NCBI GenBank assembly: GCA_023428645.1
Contig: JAEYXD010000155.1
Span: 1-58,809, forward strand
Length of the DNA stretch: 58,809 bases
Direction of reading: 5' to 3'
Source of the DNA: Pseudomonadota bacterium
GTDB lineage: Bacteria; Pseudomonadota; Gammaproteobacteria; Steroidobacterales; Steroidobacteraceae
The position numbers and the translations under genes are program-made. The notes beneath the pieces are model-generated. The model was not told where the DNA came from and made no database searches. It saw only the letters and a program-made list of their open reading frames with translations. Shown here one piece after another: positions 18,220 to 27,550 of the stretch. Position 1 is the first letter of the stretch. Every line of letters begins with the position of its first letter.

Positions 18220-21200
18220 ATGTTCGATTTCAAGTTACGGCGCCTCGCGGTCCCGCTGCTGTTGTCAGCGTCCGCGATGGCGATACCTCAGCTGGCTCAG
18301 GCCTCGCATTTCCGCGGCGGCTCCATCACCTGGCAGGCCTTGGACCTCGATGGCGATGGAGACAAGGACGACGTGCGCATCACGGTGAAGACTGCATGGC
18401 GTGCCGATAACATCGGCGGCATCTCTCTAGTCACCACGCCGATGCTTGCCGTGCCGCAAGTCAGCCAAGAGCGTCTCTGCGTGGGTCCGGGCACGATCGT
18501 GACAGGGCTTTGTCCGACCCCCGCGACCGACTATGCACTGACGACGACGGTGTTCGAGGCAAGAAACCTAGATCCCAACATCCGTTACAACGTGGCGTTC
18601 CAGGGCACTGCCCGCATTGCGGAGCTGCGGAACAACATCGAGGGCGACTGGAACATCCAGACGACGATCTACCTGAAGGACGGCAATCTCGCGCCCAAGG
18701 TCGATCTGCCGATCATTCTCGAAGTCCCGATGCAGCAGGAGGTCGCAGGAGGCGGGACGATCTCGCTGCCGAACTGGACGTTCGACATCAGCTCCAGCGA
18801 TCCGAACGCCGACAAGCTGCGCTATCGTCTGGCGAATCAGAGTGAGCTCGGTTGTGACACCTCGGGCTGTGGCTACACGAATCCCGTCGGTCTGTCGATC
18901 AATCCAAATACCGGTCTGTTGACGTGGACCGGCTCCGGCAATCTGACCGCCGGTCACATGTACAGCGGCGGCATCGTCGCGGAAGACGTCGATGCGAACG
19001 GCGCCGTCAAGTCGAAGACGCACGTCGATTTCATTCTCCGGCTGGAGAACAAGGCGGCGGTGAAGTTCGACCCGGTGGCCGACATCGACCCCGCGGGTCC
19101 CGAGCCGTTTCCGGAAACGCGCAACGTGCGCGTCGAAAAGGGCAGCTCCTATGCATTCACGATCACCGCGAGCAACGTCGACACGACGAGCCTCGGCAGC
19201 CTGCAAGGCACCCTGGTCGAGAGTCCGGCGAACACGTTCACGTTCACGCCGGGCGCTCCCGGCACGGGTCTGGTACCGGGCTCATATCCGATCACGTTCC
19301 AGATCGCCGATACGACGAACGCACGAAGCGACTCGTATCTCGTCATCAACTTCATCGTCCCCGACCCGGATGCGCCGCGCATCCTGAACATCGAAGGCGA
19401 CCGGACGCACTACAACAATGCCGAAACCGCGCCCGGTAACGACGCGCAGCAGCTCGTCGATCAGTACATTGACGCGGTCGTCGAGGACATCAACAGCCCT
19501 GAGCTCAGCGGCGGCTTCCTCCTGTTCAACGTCACCTTCACGGATGGCGCGTACGAGCGGCTCGGCATCGACTCCGTCGGTGATGGCGCGGGCCAGATCC
19601 GCGTGAATGCCGGCCGGGTGTACTACGAAGGCCGGGTCATCGGCGAGATCGATCCGGCGCAGGACGGCATCGGCCGCGCGCTGCGCATCGATTTCACGAG
19701 CACCGACGCCACGCTGGCCGCCGTGCAAGCACTGGTTCGCAGCCTGACCTATCAGGACACGTTCACGCTGCGCCCGCCGGGGGATCGCGCGCTTTCGATC
19801 TTCATCGAGGACGGCGAACGTCACGGCAATTCCTATGACTTCTTCGTGAACGTGTCTGCCCACACCTCGGCGCCGGAGCCCGGCACGGGGCCGTTCATGG
19901 CGGCCAATCGCATCTCCGTCACGGAGGGCACGACGGCCGCGCTGAGCGATTCGAACATCAGCTACGCGGATCGCGACGGCGACACGATCACGTTCACCGT
20001 CACGAGCGTGACGCATGGACGGTTCGAGCTCGTCAGCAACCCGGGCACGGCGATCACTACATTCACGCAGCAGGACGTGACGCTGGGCAGGATCGCGTTC
20101 GCACATGACGGCAGCGAAAGCGCGCCGACGTACTCGCTGTCTGCCTCGGACGGCACCGGAAATGTGACCGGACCGGACGCGGGTGAGGTCACGTACTTCG
20201 GTACCAACAACCACGACCCGGTCATTTCCGGCACGCCCGCGAACACGGTTCGGGCGCGCAGCGCGTACAGCTTCACGCCGACTGCGAGCGACGCGGACGT
20301 CGGCATCGGCAGTGAGCTGAACTTCAGCATCGTGAACAAGCCGAGCTGGGCCACTTTCAACACGACGACGGGCCGCCTGAGCGGTACGCCGGCGCAGAGC
20401 GATGTGGGTCTGTACACCGGCATCATCATCCGCGTGAGCGATGATGGCGGCACGACTTACGTGGCCCTACCTGGCTTCTCGATCAACGTCACTGCGATGC
20501 CTGACATGGACAACGACGGTCTCGCGGACGATGAAGACCCGAATCCTCGCAATCCCGATTCGGATGGCGACGGCATTCCTGACGGCGCGGACGTGGACAT
20601 CGACGGCGATGGCATTCCCGACAACGGCACCGACACCGATGGCGACGGCATCAACGACGCCAGCGACGTCGATCAGGTCGGTGGCGGTGACGCCGATGGC
20701 GACGGCATCGCGGACTCGGTCGATACGATCGACAACCGCGCCGATGCCGATGGCGACGGCCTGCCGGATGACTTGGATCCGAACGACGCGAACACCGACA
20801 CGGACGGCGACGGCATTCCCGACGGTGCGGACGTGGACGTCAACGGTGACGGCATACCCGACAACGGCGTCGACAGCGATGGCGATGGCATCAACGACCG
20901 CGCGGACGCCGACGCGAATCCGACGCTGCGCGATACGGACGGTGACGGCGTGATCGACGACTACGACATGGACATCGACGGCGACGGCATCGACAACGTG
21001 ACCGAAGGCAGCGGCGACCTCGATGGCGACGGCATTCCGGACGATCGCGACCTCGATACGGACGGCGACGGCATTCCGGACGTGCTCGAAGGCACGGGCG
21101 ATGCCGACGGCGATGGCATTCCGAATTACCGTGACCTCGACAGCGACAACGACGGCGTGCCTGACGCGGCCGAGCTTGCCGGCTTGCACTTGGACACCGA

Positions 21201-23274
21201 TGGCGACGGCATTCCAGACCGCTTCGATGTCGATCAGACCGGTGGCGTCGACGCGAACGGCGATGGCATCGACGATGCGCTGCTGCCCGATTCGGATGGC
21301 GATGGTCTGTCGGACCTCGTCGACACCGACCAGGACAACGACGGCATTCCCGACATCTTCGAATCCGGCGCCTATGGCTTCGATTCGGACGGTGACGGCA
21401 TCGACGATCGCTGGGATGCCGACACACCGGGTAACACCGATGCGAACGGCGACGGCATTGCCGACGACGCGCGCCCGGTCGACACCGACATGGACGGCAT
21501 CCCCGACGTGCTGGACTCAGATAGCGACGGCGACGGCATTAGCGATCGAGCCGAAGGTGGCGCGAGCGGCAACGATTCGGATGGCGACGGCATCGACGAT
21601 GCATTCGACGTCGACACGGTCGGCGGCCCCGATGCGAACGGCGACGGCATTGCCGACTCGGCGGCGCCTCGCGATTCGGACGGCGACGGCGTGCCCGACT
21701 TCCGCGATCTGGACAGCGATAACGACTCGATCCCGGATGTCATCGAATCAGGTGGCCTCGACCTGGACGAAGACGGCCTGCTCGATGCGGGCGGCGTGAT
21801 CACGTCGCTGCCGCGCGATACGGACGGCGACGGGATTCCGGACCATCTCGATCTGGACAGCGATAACGACGGCGTCAAGGACATCGCGCGCACGATCTAC
21901 AAGCGCTTCGATGCCGATGGTGACGGGCGTATCGATGACATGACCGACAGCGACGGCGACGGTATTCCGGACGTGATCGACGTCGAGCCGATGCAACGCG
22001 GCTCGCGCAGTGACGGCGATGGCGATGGCGTGCCTTCGATCCGCGATCTGGACGATGACGGCGACGGCATTCTCGATTCGATCGAGGGTGACGGCGATTC
22101 CGATGGTGACGGCGTGCCCGATCGTCTGGATCGCGATGCCGACAATGACGGCATTCCGGATCGCATCGAGATGGGTCTGCCGCGTCCGTCGGGCATCGAC
22201 GCGAACAACAACGGTGTGGATGACGCTTATGAGGGTGTGAGGATGCGTGATTCCGATGGTGACGGCATTCCGGACTATCTCGACACGGACAGCGACAACG
22301 ACGGCATCCCGGATGCCCAGGAGATCCTGCTGGTGGCGTTGAGCGGCGCGGACTCGGACGGCGATGGCATCGACGATGCGATCGACGTCGACGCGACGGG
22401 CGGCGTCGATGCGAACGGCGATGGCGTCGACGATTCGAAGGTGAACATGGCGGATACCGATGGCGATGGCATCCCCGATTACCTCGATTCGGACAGCGAC
22501 AACGACGGCATCCCCGACGGCAAGGAATGGGGTGACTTCAACAAGGACGGCATCAACGATGCCTTGCAGAAGGACCCGGGCGTGAAGACGAGCCTCAAGG
22601 GGGGTGGTGGCGGCAGCTTCGGCGGCTTCGCGGTGCTCGCGCTGTTCGCGTTGGCTTGCGTACGCAAGCTCGACGCGGCCGCGGCGCGCGCAGCGCTCGC
22701 CGCCCTCGTGCTCGGCGTGAGTGCGGTGCACATGCCGGCAGCCCAGGCGCAGGACGCGCCTGGTGCCTGCACGACGGGCAGCAGCTTCACGGAAGGCTGC
22801 TGGTCGGTCGGTGTGAGCGCGTTCGCGACGAAGCTGCGGCCCGATGATTCACTGTCGGTCTGGCAGCTCGTCGACGACAGCGACGTTGGTTACAAGCTGA
22901 GCATGGAGTATCGATTCCTCGGCCGGTGGTTCTTCGAGCTGGGTTATGCCGACATGGGCAGCGCGCTGCTTCAGCACCGCAATCCAGCGATCGTGGGCCG
23001 CGAGCCGCTCGACTACTCGGTGCCGAGCTTGTTTGCCGGTGTCCTGCTGTTCGATCCGGCGAACCGGTTCAACGTTCACGCGAAGGTGGGCTACGCGAAA
23101 TTGCGCACCGACGCGGCGAGCTATGTGGTCGAGAAGCCGCAGAACGACGCTCAAGTCGCACTCGGCGGCGGTATTCGAGTCCGGCTGTGGCAGCGCTTCG
23201 AGCTGACGGCCGAACACGAGTACTACGACAAGGACGCGCGCCAGACCGGAGTGGCGGTTCGCTACGCGTTCTAA
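18220..23274 (+). CDS. Giant secreted thrombospondin type 3 repeat protein with GlyGly-CTERM-like segment and C-terminal beta-barrel
   Basis: This protein has 1684 residues. A signal peptide (ends PQLAQA) leads to a beta-rich adhesin-like region beginning SHFRGGSITW. A CSPG/cadherin-like repeat (ISVTEGTTAALSDSNISYAD) and an Ig-like He_PIG domain (PSWATFNTTTGRLSGTPAQ) follow. Residues ~760-1447 are several dozen Asp-rich calcium loops of the thrombospondin type 3 kind (DTDGDGIPD). Residues ~1461-1484 read GGGGGSFGGFAVLALFAL then a short basic stretch, the pattern of a GlyGly-CTERM sorting signal cut by rhombosortase. Unusually the frame continues through a second signal-like stretch (ending MPAAQAQ) into an OmpA-like barrel ending in Phe (VAVRYAF). 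ATG 18220 fits the signal peptide. A TTG at 22651 could start the barrel separately. Confidence 0.88.
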   Translation: MFDFKLRRLAVPLLLSASAMAIPQLAQASHFRGGSITWQALDLDGDGDKDDVRITVKTAWRADNIGGISLVTTPMLAVPQVSQERLCVGPGTIVTGLCPTPATDYALTTTVFEARNLDPNIRYNVAFQGTARIAELRNNIEGDWNIQTTIYLKDGNLAPKVDLPIILEVPMQQEVAGGGTISLPNWTFDISSSDPNADKLRYRLANQSELGCDTSGCGYTNPVGLSINPNTGLLTWTGSGNLTAGHMYSGGIVAEDVDANGAVKSKTHVDFILRLENKAAVKFDPVADIDPAGPEPFPETRNVRVEKGSSYAFTITASNVDTTSLGSLQGTLVESPANTFTFTPGAPGTGLVPGSYPITFQIADTTNARSDSYLVINFIVPDPDAPRILNIEGDRTHYNNAETAPGNDAQQLVDQYIDAVVEDINSPELSGGFLLFNVTFTDGAYERLGIDSVGDGAGQIRVNAGRVYYEGRVIGEIDPAQDGIGRALRIDFTSTDATLAAVQALVRSLTYQDTFTLRPPGDRALSIFIEDGERHGNSYDFFVNVSAHTSAPEPGTGPFMAANRISVTEGTTAALSDSNISYADRDGDTITFTVTSVTHGRFELVSNPGTAITTFTQQDVTLGRIAFAHDGSESAPTYSLSASDGTGNVTGPDAGEVTYFGTNNHDPVISGTPANTVRARSAYSFTPTASDADVGIGSELNFSIVNKPSWATFNTTTGRLSGTPAQSDVGLYTGIIIRVSDDGGTTYVALPGFSINVTAMPDMDNDGLADDEDPNPRNPDSDGDGIPDGADVDIDGDGIPDNGTDTDGDGINDASDVDQVGGGDADGDGIADSVDTIDNRADADGDGLPDDLDPNDANTDTDGDGIPDGADVDVNGDGIPDNGVDSDGDGINDRADADANPTLRDTDGDGVIDDYDMDIDGDGIDNVTEGSGDLDGDGIPDDRDLDTDGDGIPDVLEGTGDADGDGIPNYRDLDSDNDGVPDAAELAGLHLDTDGDGIPDRFDVDQTGGVDANGDGIDDALLPDSDGDGLSDLVDTDQDNDGIPDIFESGAYGFDSDGDGIDDRWDADTPGNTDANGDGIADDARPVDTDMDGIPDVLDSDSDGDGISDRAEGGASGNDSDGDGIDDAFDVDTVGGPDANGDGIADSAAPRDSDGDGVPDFRDLDSDNDSIPDVIESGGLDLDEDGLLDAGGVITSLPRDTDGDGIPDHLDLDSDNDGVKDIARTIYKRFDADGDGRIDDMTDSDGDGIPDVIDVEPMQRGSRSDGDGDGVPSIRDLDDDGDGILDSIEGDGDSDGDGVPDRLDRDADNDGIPDRIEMGLPRPSGIDANNNGVDDAYEGVRMRDSDGDGIPDYLDTDSDNDGIPDAQEILLVALSGADSDGDGIDDAIDVDATGGVDANGDGVDDSKVNMADTDGDGIPDYLDSDSDNDGIPDGKEWGDFNKDGINDALQKDPGVKTSLKGGGGGSFGGFAVLALFALACVRKLDAAAARAALAALVLGVSAVHMPAAQAQDAPGACTTGSSFTEGCWSVGVSAFATKLRPDDSLSVWQLVDDSDVGYKLSMEYRFLGRWFFELGYADMGSALLQHRNPAIVGREPLDYSVPSLFAGVLLFDPANRFNVHAKVGYAKLRTDAASYVVEKPQNDAQVALGGGIRVRLWQRFELTAEHEYYDKDARQTGVAVRYAF
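20497..22560 (+). repeat. Coding repeat tract: thrombospondin type 3 calcium loops
   Basis: About 2 kb of degenerate in-frame repeats built on the GATGGCGACGGCAT-type unit encode D-x-[DN]-x-DGI-x-D loops. Each loop is expected to bind calcium, giving an extended, calcium-stiffened stalk between the N-terminal domains and the membrane-proximal end. DNA-level similarity between units makes the tract prone to recombination or assembly collapse. Confidence 0.85.
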
Positions 23275-23280
23275 CGGCTG

Positions 23281-23317
23281 CGTGGCCGGTCTGTTGCACA
23301 GACCGGCCACGTTCTAT
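23281..23317. terminator. Bidirectional intrinsic-terminator-like hairpin
   Basis: CGTGGCCGGTCTG at 23281-23293 pairs perfectly with CAGACCGGCCACG at 23299-23311 around the loop TTGCA, followed by TTCTAT. It begins six bases after the stop of the thrombospondin-repeat gene and lies 31 bases beyond the stop of the convergent prpR, so it can end transcription from both sides. Confidence 0.8.
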
Positions 23318-23347
23318 CGACCAGACACATAATAAGGTGAGCCTCGC

Positions 23348-25306
23348 TCACCGCCGGCGAGCGCCGGACCGTCGCGGACGGCTGCCGGACAGCTTGCGCC
23401 ACAACGTCGTGCGGCCGATCCCGAGGCGCTTCGCCGCCAACGTGCGATCACCACCGCATTCCTCCAGCACCCGCTCGATCATCTGCCGTTCCGTCTCGTG
23501 TCGATGGCTTGCGAGCGTCGGCACCGCGGCATCCGCCTCGCTCGCGAAAATCTCGGGAATGAGCTCGCGCAATCGCTCGCGAGGCGCCACCGTGCCCGGC
23601 ACCTCGCCTGCATCGTACGTCGCAATGCGCTCGACGAAATTCTCGAGCTCGCGCACGTTGCCCGGCCATGCATAGCGCGCACCTGCGAGCACGAGCTCAT
23701 CGAGCAAGGCTTGCGTGAGGGCGCCCGGGCGTACGCGGTCAGCCACGCGCCGCAACACGTGCGAGGCCAGTTCGGGCAGATCCTCGATGCGCTCGCGCAG
23801 CGGCGGCAGCGACAAACGCAGGATATTGAGCCGGTAGTACAGATCGCTGCGGAACTCGCCGCGTGCGATCTGCTCGTCGAGATTGCGATGGGTCGCGGCG
23901 ATCACGCGAATGTCGATGCGCGTCGGCTCGATCGCGCCGATGCGCAACACCTCGCGTTCCTGCAGCACGCGCAGCATGCGCGTCTGCAACGACACGGGCA
24001 TCTCGCCGATCTCGTCGAGAAAGATCGTGCCGGTATGTGCCGCTTCGAACAGGCCCGTCTTGCCTCCCCTGCGCGCACCCGTGAACGCGCCTTCCTCATA
24101 GCCGAACAGCTCGCTCTCCAGCAGCGCTGCTGGAAACGCAGCGCAGTTCACGGCGATGAAGGGCTGGTGGCGGCGCGCACTCGCGACATGGATGCCTTGC
24201 GCGAGCAATTCCTTGCCGGTGCCGCTCTCGCCGATGATGAGCACGGTCGCGTCGCTCCGCGCGAACTGCGCCGCGAGCGAGCGTGTCTGCGCGATCGCGT
24301 CGCAACGACCCACGATGTCCGAGAGCCGGTAGCGCGCGCCGCGCGGCGGCCGCACTCGCTGCGTTCGCAAGCGGCGGTCGACACGCTGAATCGCGTCCGG
24401 GTCCTGGCATGTCAGAACCGCACCCGTCTGCAGCCCCTGCTCGACGATCGGCACGCGGCTCGTGACGAGCGCCTTCGTGCCCACGCGTTGCGGCTCTTCG
24501 ATGTCGGTCCTTTGTTCCTGCAGCGTCGCGACGAGCGTGAGATCGGGGGCGACTTCGCTCAGCGTGCGGCCCGTCAGGCTCGCCATCGGCTGTCCGAGCA
24601 GCCGCGCCATCGCGGGATTCACGACTTCGATGCGCTCCTGCATGTCGACGGCGACGACGCCATCGCGCAGATGCGCGAGGATGCTGTTGAGCCGGTCGCG
24701 CTTCGCGGCTTCGATGCGCGACAGGCGCACGCGCTCGAGCGCATCGTCCAGTGCCTCGCGCACCGCGTCTTCCGAGTACAGGAAAATCCCGTGCATGCCG
24801 GCGGCTTCCGCGAGATCGGCAATGAGTCCCGGAGCGACGACGACTTCGATCCCCCGGGCCTTGAGCTCGCGGACGCAGTCGCGCGCGTCGTCTTCGGTTC
24901 GATAGCTGCGCTGTTCGATGCCGAGCCGGAACAGCTCGTCGAACTGCTGCACCTCGCGCGCGATATCGCCGTGGGTCACGAGCGCCACGCGCGCCGAGAT
25001 GCTGCGCGCGCGCGCGAGCGCGCGCATGACGTCGAAGCCGCCGACGCGCACGAGCACGACCGGCACCTCGAGATGCTGACGCAGATACGCGCCGTTCGAG
25101 CCGGCGGACACGATGACGTCGATCGGCTCCGCCGCGTGCATCTTGCGGATCTCCTCGACGGCGGCATCGAAGCCGCGATCGAGGATCTTGAGCTGCGCGA
25201 GCCCGCGATACCTGGGTGCGAGCTCCTGCAGCACATCACGCAAGCGATGCAGGCCGACGGCGATGATGCGTGGCGCGGACGCCGACTGCTGGGAAAAGAG
25301 TGTCAT
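23348..25306 (-). CDS. prpR: PrpR, sigma-54-dependent activator of propionate catabolism
   Basis: PrpR senses 2-methylcitrate and activates the prp genes with RNA polymerase-sigma54. The 652 residues comprise an N-terminal PrpR_N sensor (~1-200, with VDIARE-like effector region DVIVSAGSNGAYLRQ), a PAS-like domain (~215-320, DGVVAVDMQERIEVVNPAMARLLG), the AAA+ domain (~330-560) and a Fis-type helix-turn-helix (GGDRTLAAKRLGIGRTTLWRKL). In the AAA+ domain, GESGTGKE is Walker A, GAFTGA contacts sigma54, and TIFLDEIGEMP is Walker B. ATG 25306 starts at the sensor domain. It is divergent from prpB, with a palindrome and a sigma-54 promoter between them. Confidence 0.93.
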   Translation of the reverse strand: MTLFSQQSASAPRIIAVGLHRLRDVLQELAPRYRGLAQLKILDRGFDAAVEEIRKMHAAEPIDVIVSAGSNGAYLRQHLEVPVVLVRVGGFDVMRALARARSISARVALVTHGDIAREVQQFDELFRLGIEQRSYRTEDDARDCVRELKARGIEVVVAPGLIADLAEAAGMHGIFLYSEDAVREALDDALERVRLSRIEAAKRDRLNSILAHLRDGVVAVDMQERIEVVNPAMARLLGQPMASLTGRTLSEVAPDLTLVATLQEQRTDIEEPQRVGTKALVTSRVPIVEQGLQTGAVLTCQDPDAIQRVDRRLRTQRVRPPRGARYRLSDIVGRCDAIAQTRSLAAQFARSDATVLIIGESGTGKELLAQGIHVASARRHQPFIAVNCAAFPAALLESELFGYEEGAFTGARRGGKTGLFEAAHTGTIFLDEIGEMPVSLQTRMLRVLQEREVLRIGAIEPTRIDIRVIAATHRNLDEQIARGEFRSDLYYRLNILRLSLPPLRERIEDLPELASHVLRRVADRVRPGALTQALLDELVLAGARYAWPGNVRELENFVERIATYDAGEVPGTVAPRERLRELIPEIFASEADAAVPTLASHRHETERQMIERVLEECGGDRTLAAKRLGIGRTTLWRKLSGSRPRRSGARRR

Positions 25307-25318
25307 CGAATCCGCCTG

Positions 25319-25352
25319 TTTCAGAATGGAACGCGCTGTTCCGATTGTGAAA
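25319..25352. promoter_or_regulatory. 34-bp imperfect palindrome, candidate PrpR-binding upstream activator site
   Basis: The left arm TTTCAGAATGGAAC and the right arm GTTCCGATTGTGAAA are near-perfect inverted copies around a 5-base centre. The dyad lies 13 bases before prpR and about 77 bases before the -24 element of the prpB promoter, the normal distance for an enhancer site of a sigma-54 activator. Its closeness to prpR would also allow autoregulation. Binding by PrpR is inferred. Confidence 0.65.
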
Positions 25353-25428
25353 CCGCCGCGCCGATTACGCCAGTGGCGATTGTCCGTAAGTTTCTGAGTT
25401 GACGGGGCTTTCGCGCTCGGGCGCCAAT

Positions 25429-25443
25429 TGGCACGCCCCTTGC
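25429..25443 (+). promoter_or_regulatory. Sigma-54 (-24/-12) promoter of prpB-prpC-acnD-prpF
   Basis: TGGCAC at 25429-25434, a 5-base spacer GCCCC and TTGC at 25440-25443 match the RpoN consensus (TGGCAC-N5-TTGC) exactly, with the invariant GG and GC twelve bases apart. Transcription would start near 25455, about 27 bases before the prpB ATG. The divergent PrpR activator, with its GAFTGA motif, supports it. Confidence 0.88.
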
Positions 25444-25481
25444 GACGCGGGCGTGTGCCCGCCACTGGACAGAGGTCAGTC

Positions 25482-26360
25482 ATGAGCAGTCCCGGTCTTC
25501 TTTTTCGTCAGGCGATCGCCCTCGAAACGCCGCTGCAAATCATCGGTGCGATCAATGCCAACCACGCGTTGCTCGCGCAGCGCGCCGGCTATCGCGCGAT
25601 CTATCTTTCGGGCGGCGGCGTCGCGGCGGGCTCGCTCGGGATGCCGGATCTCGGCATCAACACGCTCGACGACGTGCTCATCGACATTCGCCGTATCACG
25701 GACGTCTGCGACCTGCCGCTGCTCGTCGACATCGACACCGGCTTCGGGCCGAGCGCGTTCAACATCGCGCGGACGATCAAGAGCCTCATCAAGTTCGGCG
25801 CCGCCGCCTGCCACATCGAGGATCAGGTCGGCGCCAAGCGTTGCGGGCATCGCCCGGGCAAGGAGATCGTGTCGACGCAGGAAATGGCGGACCGCGTCAA
25901 AGCGGCCGCCGACGCGAAAACGGATGCGAACTTCTTTCTGATCGCGCGCACCGATGCGATCGCCGTGCACGGCGTGGACGCCGCGATCGAGCGCGCCATT
26001 GCCTGCGTCGAGGCGGGCGCCGACGGCATCTTCGCCGAGGCGGCGTACGACCTCGCGACCTATCGGCGCTTCGTCGATGCGGTGAAGGTGCCGGTGCTCG
26101 CGAACATCACGGAATTCGGCAAGACGCCGCTGTTCTCCATCGACGAGCTGCGCAGTGCGGGCGTCGCGCTCGCGCTATATCCGCTGAGCGCGTTCCGGGC
26201 GATGAACAAGGCCGCCGAGAACGTCTACACCGCGATCCGCCGCGACGGTCATCAGCGCAACGTCATCGACACGATGCAGACGCGCGAGGAGCTGTACGAG
26301 CGCATCGGCTATCACGCGTACGAGCAGCATCTCGATGCCTTGTTCGCCGCGCGCAAATGA
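25482..26360 (+). CDS. prpB: 2-methylisocitrate lyase
   Basis: PrpB splits 2-methylisocitrate into pyruvate and succinate, the last step of the 2-methylcitrate cycle. The 292 residues match the family. The catalytic-loop motif KRCGHRPGKE has Cys121, VDIDTGFG binds magnesium and substrate, and LIARTDA follows. ATG 25482 (MSSPGLLFRQAIA) is the start; the frame is open further left through the sigma-54 promoter and is not coding there. It is the first gene of the operon. Confidence 0.95.
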   Translation: MSSPGLLFRQAIALETPLQIIGAINANHALLAQRAGYRAIYLSGGGVAAGSLGMPDLGINTLDDVLIDIRRITDVCDLPLLVDIDTGFGPSAFNIARTIKSLIKFGAAACHIEDQVGAKRCGHRPGKEIVSTQEMADRVKAAADAKTDANFFLIARTDAIAVHGVDAAIERAIACVEAGADGIFAEAAYDLATYRRFVDAVKVPVLANITEFGKTPLFSIDELRSAGVALALYPLSAFRAMNKAAENVYTAIRRDGHQRNVIDTMQTREELYERIGYHAYEQHLDALFAARK

Positions 26361-26385
26361 CCCCCGTTTCTTCCAGGAGCCACTC

Positions 26386-27543
26386 ATGACCGAAACGACC
26401 GCTGTCCCGGGATTCAAGCCGAAGAAATCCGTCGCCCTCTCGGGAACCGTCGCGGGCAACACGGCGCTGTGCACGGTCGGGCGTACGGGCAACGATCTGC
26501 ACTATCGCGGCTACGACATTCTCGATGTCGCGACGGTCTGCGAATTCGAGGAGATCGCGCATCTGCTCGTGCACGGCAAGCTGCCGACCGTCGCCGAGCT
26601 GCGTGATTACAAGACCAAGCTGCAGGCGCTGCGCGGCATTCCCGCGGCGGTGAAGGCGCTGCTCGAACAGTTGCCGCCGTCCTCGCATCCCATGGATGTC
26701 ATGCGCACGGGTGTCTCGGCGCTCGGCTGTCTCGAGCCCGAGAAGGAGGACCACAACCTGCCCGGCGCGCGCGACATCGCCGACAAGCTCATGGCGTCGC
26801 TCGGCTCGATGCTGCTGTACTGGTATCACTTCAGTCACAACGGCAAGCGCATCGAGACCGACAGCGACGAGGACTCGATCGGCGGCCACTTCCTGCACTT
26901 GCTGCATGGCCGCCGTCCGAGCGAGCTGTGGGTGCGCAGCATGCACACCTCGCTCAATCTGTACGCGGAGCATGAGTTCAACGCATCGACGTTCACCGGC
27001 CGTGTGATCGCCGGCACCGGCAGCGACATGTACTCCGCGATCACGGGCGCGATCGGCGCACTGCGGGGCCCGAAGCACGGTGGCGCGAACGAGGTGGCCT
27101 TCGACATCCAGAAGCGCTACGACACGCCCGACCAGGCCGAGGCGGACATCCGGGCGCGCGTCGAGCGCAAGGAAGTCGTGATCGGCTTCGGGCATCCCGT
27201 CTACACGGTCAGCGATCCGCGCAACAAGGTCATCAAGGAGGTCGCTCGCGAGCTGTCGGCGGCCGTCGGCAACATGAAGATGTTCGATATCGCCGAGCGC
27301 CTCGAGTCCGTGATGTGGGACGCAAAGCGGATGTTCCCGAACCTGGACTGGTTCAGCGCCGTGAGCTACCACATGATGGGTGTGCCGACGGCGATGTTCA
27401 CGCCGCTGTTCGTGATCGCGCGCACCAGCGGCTGGAGCGCCCATGTCATCGAACAGCGCGTGGACGGCAAGATCATTCGTCCGAGCGCGAACTACGTCGG
27501 TCCGGAGGACTTGCAGTTCGTGCCGCTCGACGCACGTAAGTAG
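26386..27543 (+). CDS. prpC: 2-methylcitrate synthase
   Basis: PrpC condenses propionyl-CoA with oxaloacetate to 2-methylcitrate. The 385 residues show the citrate synthase fold, with catalytic histidines in GPKHGGANE and IGFGHPVYTVSDPR and the region WFSAVSYHMMGVPT. The protein is shorter than housekeeping citrate synthases and keeps the PrpC-type N-terminus (KKSVALSGTVAGNTALCTVG). ATG 26386 follows AGGAG at the right distance. It lies 25 bases after prpB and 7 before acnD. Confidence 0.95.
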   Translation: MTETTAVPGFKPKKSVALSGTVAGNTALCTVGRTGNDLHYRGYDILDVATVCEFEEIAHLLVHGKLPTVAELRDYKTKLQALRGIPAAVKALLEQLPPSSHPMDVMRTGVSALGCLEPEKEDHNLPGARDIADKLMASLGSMLLYWYHFSHNGKRIETDSDEDSIGGHFLHLLHGRRPSELWVRSMHTSLNLYAEHEFNASTFTGRVIAGTGSDMYSAITGAIGALRGPKHGGANEVAFDIQKRYDTPDQAEADIRARVERKEVVIGFGHPVYTVSDPRNKVIKEVARELSAAVGNMKMFDIAERLESVMWDAKRMFPNLDWFSAVSYHMMGVPTAMFTPLFVIARTSGWSAHVIEQRVDGKIIRPSANYVGPEDLQFVPLDARK

Positions 27544-27550
27544 AGAGTTC

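Noticed and set aside
20497..22560. Regular DNA repeats that could be mistaken for a CRISPR or satellite array
   Set aside because: The units are degenerate, in frame and encode calcium-binding Asp loops; there are no spacers.
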